Assembly (NCBI GenBank): GCA_046262355.1
Contig: JBHEMX010000091.1
Span: forward strand, 21,149 to 85,148
Direction of reading: 5' to 3'
Source of the DNA: DATADD01 sp046262355
GTDB lineage: Bacteria > Actinomycetota > CADDZG01 > WHSQ01
DNA length: 64,000 nt
Numbering within the stretch: position 1 is the first letter of the stretch; each line of letters begins with the position of its first letter. Shown here piece after piece: positions 60,391 to 64,000 of this stretch. A program made the position numbers and the translations under genes. Under the pieces are notes generated by a model. That model ran no database searches. It had not been told where the DNA came from and saw only the letters and a list, made by a program, of their open reading frames with translations.

Positions 60391-61283
60391 CTCGAGGCTT
60401 CCGGTCCTTCGTTCTTGTCTCGCAGGAAACGCTCGACCTCGGCGCCGATGGCATCCGCGCTCGGGAGCTTGGTGGGGTCCATCTCCTCGACGACTCCCTC
60501 GTCGGTGCGTTCCTCGAGCATGCGCACGTACGCCTGCACCTCTTCGTCCTCTGCGACTACCTTGGCAACCTGCTCTTCGTACGCCGAACTCGCCTTACGC
60601 AGCTCGGACACGTCGGCGTCGGCCCCCACCAACTCGGAGGCCTTCTCGATCAACGCCAGAGCGGCCTTGGGGTTCGGCGTCACGGCGAGATAATGCGGCA
60701 CGGCGGCCCACAAGCTTGCCGAATCGATGCCGGCCGTGGCGAAGGTGTCGTGGAGCACGCCCACGATGCCGGTTGGCCCCTCGTAGCGCGATCGCTGCAG
60801 TCCGAGCCTCTCCACGAGCTCTGGGTCGGCTGCAGTTCCCGAGATCTGCACCGGGCGCGAGTGCGGGACGTCGGCGAGCAGGGCCCCGAGCGTGATGACC
60901 AACTTCACCGAGTGGCTCCGGGCCACGTTCGCAACGACGTTGGAGAACGTTCTCCAGCGAGTGTTGGGCTCGGTGCCCACGAGAACGATGACGTCGCGCG
61001 CGGGCCCCTCGAGATGCGCTCCCCAGAACTCGTTGGCCGGCCAGGTGATCTGCCGCGTGAGCCCGTCGACGAGCTTGACCTGTGGACGAACGGCCTGGAA
61101 GTCGTAGAACTCTTCGGGGTCGATCGAGGCCATGCGCTGCGCGCCCCACATACGACCGAGGTGGATCGCGGCGAATGAAGCGGCATCGCCGGCGTCGTTC
61201 CAGCCGCGGAAGGCGGCGACCAGCACCGGTTCCCTCAGCTCGACCTGCTCGTGTTGCGTGACCATCTCGCTCGGTTCGGCCAT
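60387..61283 (-). CDS. PAC2-family protein (proteasome assembly chaperone-like)
   Basis: Actinobacterial PAC2-domain protein, 298 aa: VLVAAFRGWNDAGDAASFAAIHL at the start and TGIVGVLHDTFATAGIDSASLWAAVPHY in the centre are family blocks; the C-terminal helical part is acidic (EEQVAKVVAEDEEVQAYVRMLEE). Members resemble eukaryotic proteasome assembly chaperones, and the genome encodes Bpa, so a link to the 20S proteasome is attractive but unproven. The gene diverges from MGMT with 19 bases between starts. Confidence 0.88.
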   Translation of the reverse strand: MAEPSEMVTQHEQVELREPVLVAAFRGWNDAGDAASFAAIHLGRMWGAQRMASIDPEEFYDFQAVRPQVKLVDGLTRQITWPANEFWGAHLEGPARDVIVLVGTEPNTRWRTFSNVVANVARSHSVKLVITLGALLADVPHSRPVQISGTAADPELVERLGLQRSRYEGPTGIVGVLHDTFATAGIDSASLWAAVPHYLAVTPNPKAALALIEKASELVGADADVSELRKASSAYEEQVAKVVAEDEEVQAYVRMLEERTDEGVVEEMDPTKLPSADAIGAEVERFLRDKNEGPEASS

Positions 61284-61302
61284 AGGGGGCTAACCTACTG
61301 GA

Positions 61303-61845
61303 GTGAACGCAGTAATCGACGTTGCCTGGCACCTCCAAGGTTCTCCGCTCGGGGAGCTTCTCGTCGCCGCGACCGACGAGGGCGTCTGCCTCGTCGAGTG
61401 GGGCGATCCCTCGGTGGCGCTGCGCTCGCTGGAGATCAAGACGGGTGCGCCGGCACGCCGCTCGAGCTCGCTGCATCCGGTCGGCGAGCAGCTCGACAGC
61501 TTCTTCGCCGGCGAACGGCGCAGCTTCGACGTCCCGCTCGATCTCTCCTGGGTGAGCGCATTCTGCCGGCGCGTGCTCGAGCGCCTCGCGCGGGTGCCGT
61601 TCGGCGTGCTGACGACCTACGGGTCGCTTGCCGCGGCGGTGAGCAGCGCTCCCCGTGCGGTGGGTCGAGCGGTTGGCTCGAATCCCGTTCCCGTGCTCGT
61701 GCCCTGCCATCGCGTGGTGGCGGCCGACGGCACGCTCGGCGGCTTCGGCGGCGGGCTCGACCGCAAGCGGCTGCTGCTGTCCCTGGAGGGTCACGAGGCC
61801 CTGCCGGGCGGCTGGCCGGCGCGCCGCTCCGACGGCCAGCGTTAG
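61303..61845 (+). CDS. ogt: Methylated-DNA-protein cysteine methyltransferase (MGMT/Ogt)
   Basis: DNA repair protein, 180 aa, that takes alkyl groups from O6-alkylguanine to C135 in the motif VPCHRVVAADGTLGGF. The recognition helix VPFGVLTTYGSLAAAVSSAPRAVGRAVGSNPVP is typical. GTG start 61303; no strong ribosome site. It is a suicide enzyme, used once. Confidence 0.93.
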   Translation: MNAVIDVAWHLQGSPLGELLVAATDEGVCLVEWGDPSVALRSLEIKTGAPARRSSSLHPVGEQLDSFFAGERRSFDVPLDLSWVSAFCRRVLERLARVPFGVLTTYGSLAAAVSSAPRAVGRAVGSNPVPVLVPCHRVVAADGTLGGFGGGLDRKRLLLSLEGHEALPGGWPARRSDGQR

Positions 61846-62052
61846 CGCCGGCGGCTTTTCTGTACCCGCGATCATGGAGCGCTTTCCTGTACCGCGGTCC
61901 TCGGGTACCGAGTACCCCGGCACACGAAGCCTGGATATCCATCCTCGCACGCCGGCTGCCCGGCTTGCTCGTAACCGGATCCTCGGAGATCGAGCGCCGC
62001 CAGCCGCGGTCCGTCACGGAAGGAACCGGGCGCGCCTACGATCGGGCGCCGA
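61846..62052. other. Gap before tRNA-Sec: short direct repeats, no gene seen
   Basis: Two partly similar stretches, TTTTCTGTACCCGCG at 61855 and CTTTCCTGTACCGCG at 61880, are followed by GGTACCGAGTACC. TACGAT at 62038 may be the -10 of tRNA-Sec. Nothing coding was identified. Confidence 0.4.
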
Positions 62053-62147
62053 GGAGGCGAAAGGGGACTGGTGTCCCTCCCGGTCTTCAAAACCGGTGCG
62101 CCGAGCGATCCTCGGTGGGCGGGTTCGATTCCCGTCCGCCTCCGCCA
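62053..62147 (+). tRNA. selC: tRNA-Sec (TCA), CCA encoded
   Basis: The anticodon loop CTTCAAA gives TCA, which reads UGA. The molecule is long, with an extended variable arm (GCGCCGAGCGATCCTCGGTGGGC) and acceptor GGAGGCG/CGCCTCC, and ends G then CCA. With selA and selB in the same window, it forms most of a selenocysteine insertion system. Confidence 0.94.
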
Positions 62148-62231
62148 CAGCAGTGACCTGGACATTCGCGTTGGCGACCGTTCGTGTCGCGATCACCGGC
62201 TTCGTCGCTTGGGGGGCCTGCTAATCCCTTG

Positions 62232-62895
62232 CTAATCCGCCGCCCTCGCCCTGCGGCGCGGTGCGCAGATCCGGCACTCTGGATTGGCTGCCGGACGCTC
62301 CTCCTTCAGGCCATAAGGAGAGTCGAGTCGGAGGGTGAGGATGTCGTGAGTGGAGCACTGCTGAGCCCAGGGCCAGCTTGCACAGCGCGGCAGCTCCGAC
62401 CACGCCCGCCATGATCGATGTGGGGGCGATGGTGGGCACGGGGCCCGACGGGGATGGCGCGATTGAGAAGCAACCACCGCAGAAGTTCTCCGAGTTGGGT
62501 GAGTGGCACCAAACCTGAGCGCGCAGACCTTCAGTTGCGACGACGATGAATCTTTGCGGCCAAAGGGCCTGACAGATAGGCTTCACAATTACGTCGTCCG
62601 CTCCACAAACGATCCACGGCAAGGGATCACCCGCGTTCTCCGGGTACTGCCTGGATCTGCCATCAAGATCGCCGGTCGCAGCGGGAAGTCGATCAGTAAC
62701 TGCGACCGGCTTGGGCTTGCCGATGTCTTCAACGAATGACCAGACTGACCGGTTGAGGTCGGGCTCGTCCATCTCTTTGGGGTCGAAGACGCGTCCGGAG
62801 AGCCGCATCCCCGGAATGGCGGCCAAGACGGCGGTCGCCGACTGTGTGACCGCGCCGGCTCCGACCCAGTCGATCGGAGGAAGCACTATCCCGGA
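62232..62895 (-). pseudogene. ThiF/E1-like protein fragment, 5'-truncated and frameshifted
   Basis: The minus strand holds the ATP-binding fold of a ThiF/HesA/MoeB-type adenylating enzyme: DWVGAGAVTQSATAVL, then FDPKEMDEPDLNRS and DIGKPKPVAVTDRLPA. Later come ENFCGGCF and VPTIAPTSIMAGVVGAAA. Near 62345 the frame shifts; the alternative frame gives ILTLRLDSPYGLKEE and NPECRICAP, the usual zinc Cys ending, to a stop at 62232. The 5' end is lost against an istB gene on the other strand, so the insertion probably cut it. The original substrate (ThiS, MoaD or ubiquitin-like) is unknown. Confidence 0.72.
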
Positions 62896-62938
62896 AGCGC
62901 GCGGCCGAGGACTTTTCCGCCACCGAAGGAGGACCTTA

Positions 62939-63724
62939 ATGAACCCGTCGTGCTGTCGGCTGATGTCAAGTACGTGCTCAAGCGTCTCAAGCTGTCGCGG
63001 ATGCTGGACACCCTGCCGGAGCGCATCGTGCTGGCGCGTCAACGTCACATGGCCTATCCGGACTTCTTGGAGCTCGTGCTGGCCGATGAAGTCACCAGGC
63101 GCGACACCGTCTCGCTCCACAACCGCGGACGCAGGGCCGGCTCGACCCGATGATGACGCTTGACGCGTGGGATGACGACGCGCCGGTCGGGTTCGACCGG
63201 GAGCTGTGGTCGGAGCTGTGCACTCTTCGTTTCGTCGAAGCCGCGCACAACGTCATCATCATGGGACCGGTTGGGGTTGGAAAGACCCATCTTGCATCGG
63301 CACTGGGACACATCGCGGTGCGCCGCAACCACCGGGTCCTGATCGTCAGATCGACCACATGCTAAAGCGTTTGAAAGCCGTCCGTCTCGACCACACATAT
63401 CCCTTGGAGCTACGCAAGCTTTTGCGCGTCGACCCCCTGGTCATCGACGACTTCGCGCTGCAGCAGCTCGATCAAACCGAGACCCAAGACATCTACGAGA
63501 TCGTCTTCGAGCGCCACCGCGTCGCGTCCACGATCGTGACGTCGAACCGCGAGCCTAAGGAGTGGCTCGGTGTCATGGCCGATCCGCTGCTCGCTCAGGG
63601 CGCCGTCGATCGCCTGCAGAGCGCGGCCCATGAGCTCGTGGTTGAGGGCGAGTCCTACCGTCGCTGGCAGAAGCCGGCGAGGCTTCAGAAGGAGGTGAGC
63701 GAGGAGATCCGCACTGCTGTTTGA
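62939..63724 (+). pseudogene. istB: IS21-family helper ATPase IstB, frameshifted at least twice
   Basis: AAGGAGGA precedes the ATG at 62939, but the frame that follows is soon lost and the recognisable protein begins near 62950 (LSADVKYVLKRLKLSRML). One-base changes near 63141 and 63350 join three segments: DEVTRRDTV, then ALGHIAVRRNHRV after the P-loop MGPVGVGKTHLASALG, and DHMLKRLKAVRLDH with DPLVIDDFALQQLDQTET and IVTSNREPKEWLGVMADPLL. Together they are a full-length IS21-type ATPase. No istA was seen. Inactive unless the shifts are errors. Confidence 0.85.
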
Positions 63725-63845
63725 CTAGGCGTTGCCGTCGGCGGCATCATCTCAGAGCCGTCCACGCGGCTCCCCGGGGCTGGTCCCATGTTTGTGGCAA
63801 CCGGGTGGCCCCTACTTAGTGGCGAGCGACATCGCGAAAGCCCAG

Positions 63846-64000
63846 CTAGTGGGGTGTCACAACCTTCCGCCTCTTTTCAGCCTGACGAGCCCGAACCCCT
63901 TTCCTTCGGTGATTGCGGTATCGGAGGTATGAGCGGGTCGCTGCGATCAGTTCGTCGTGGCTGTTGAAGTCCGACCCGTTGACGACGAAGTCCTTGTAGG
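63846..64000 (-). pseudogene. Transposase C-terminal fragment, cut by the window edge
   Basis: The minus strand from the window edge reads YKDFVVNGSDFNSHDELI, then ATRSYLRYRNHRRKGVRAR, ending at a TAG at 63846. The pattern is like the C-terminal end of DDE transposases (IS630-like), but it is short and the family is uncertain. The 121 bases between it and istB hold nothing recognisable. It may or may not be functional beyond the window. Confidence 0.45.

Overview
The window looks like chromosome from a GC-rich, uncultured-type actinobacterium (Actinomycetota). The evidence is the gene content: two WhiB-type Fe-S regulators, a bacterial proteasome activator (Bpa) with a PAC2-family protein, a RegX3/SenX3-type phosphate two-component system with GTTC direct-repeat PHO boxes, an F420-type oxidoreductase, and a tadA / tRNA-Ser / SRP RNA / dnaX / ybaB / recR / ask / asd block in an order familiar from actinobacteria. 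Many genes overlap their neighbours by ATGA or GTGA. No species is named because nothing in the sequence fixes one.

Layout. 1-5.5 kb: a frameshifted class III cyclase cut by the window edge, a polyamine-type ABC permease, a secreted beta-helix protein, bpa, a PQQ-type sugar dehydrogenase and a membrane metallophosphoesterase whose 3' end runs into a tRNA-Ser gene. 5.5-13 kb: tRNA genes, tadA, a large (Alu-domain) SRP RNA, dnaX-ybaB-[170-bp MITE-like element]-recR, then ask-asd. 13-22.9 kb: a decayed SixA-like phosphatase, a NarL-type regulator, a 55-aa membrane protein, a saccharopine-dehydrogenase-like enzyme, an MFS carrier divergent from glcDEF (glcE frameshifted), and a YtrA-type GntR regulator with a membrane protein and an inverted-repeat operator. 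22.9-31.6 kb: phosphate regulon: PHO box, pstSCAB, a phoU broken by an in-frame amber codon, regX3-senX3, three PHO units, an intact phoU and a YkuE-like phosphoesterase. 31.6-40 kb: a SpoIIE-type phosphatase and its STAS antagonist, whiB behind a structured leader, an orphan sdhC with a gene of unknown function, paired ArsA/Get3-like ATPases, and nfeD-slipin. 40-44.7 kb: znuACB-zur-malQ operon with a Zur box. 45-51 kb: a YbdK-type carboxylate-amine ligase, selB, a HAD phosphatase, selA and a NarL-type regulator. 51-62 kb: small proteins, a second whiB behind a terminator-like hairpin, an F420-type oxidoreductase, metF-like, yjbQ-polyprenyl synthase, a second MITE-like copy, hpf-tetR, a glycosyltransferase, a DUF47-pit phosphate transporter pair, a PAC2 protein, MGMT and tRNA-Sec. 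62.2-64 kb: a degraded ThiF-like gene, an istB with at least two frameshifts and a transposase tail.

How it fits together. Phosphate genes are clustered (high-affinity Pst, two-component control, PhoU) with a separate low-affinity DUF47-Pit pair. SelA, SelB and tRNA-Sec together show that the organism can insert selenocysteine, although no selenoprotein or selD is seen here. Zinc uptake and its repressor form one operon that also carries malQ. The most notable non-gene feature is the 170-bp element present twice with terminal inverted repeats and matching target duplications; one copy abuts the recR start codon and the other supplies the tetR stop codon. Several single-base lesions (cyclase, sixA, glcE, phoU, thiF, istB) are either real pseudogenes or assembly errors, and the reads should be checked.
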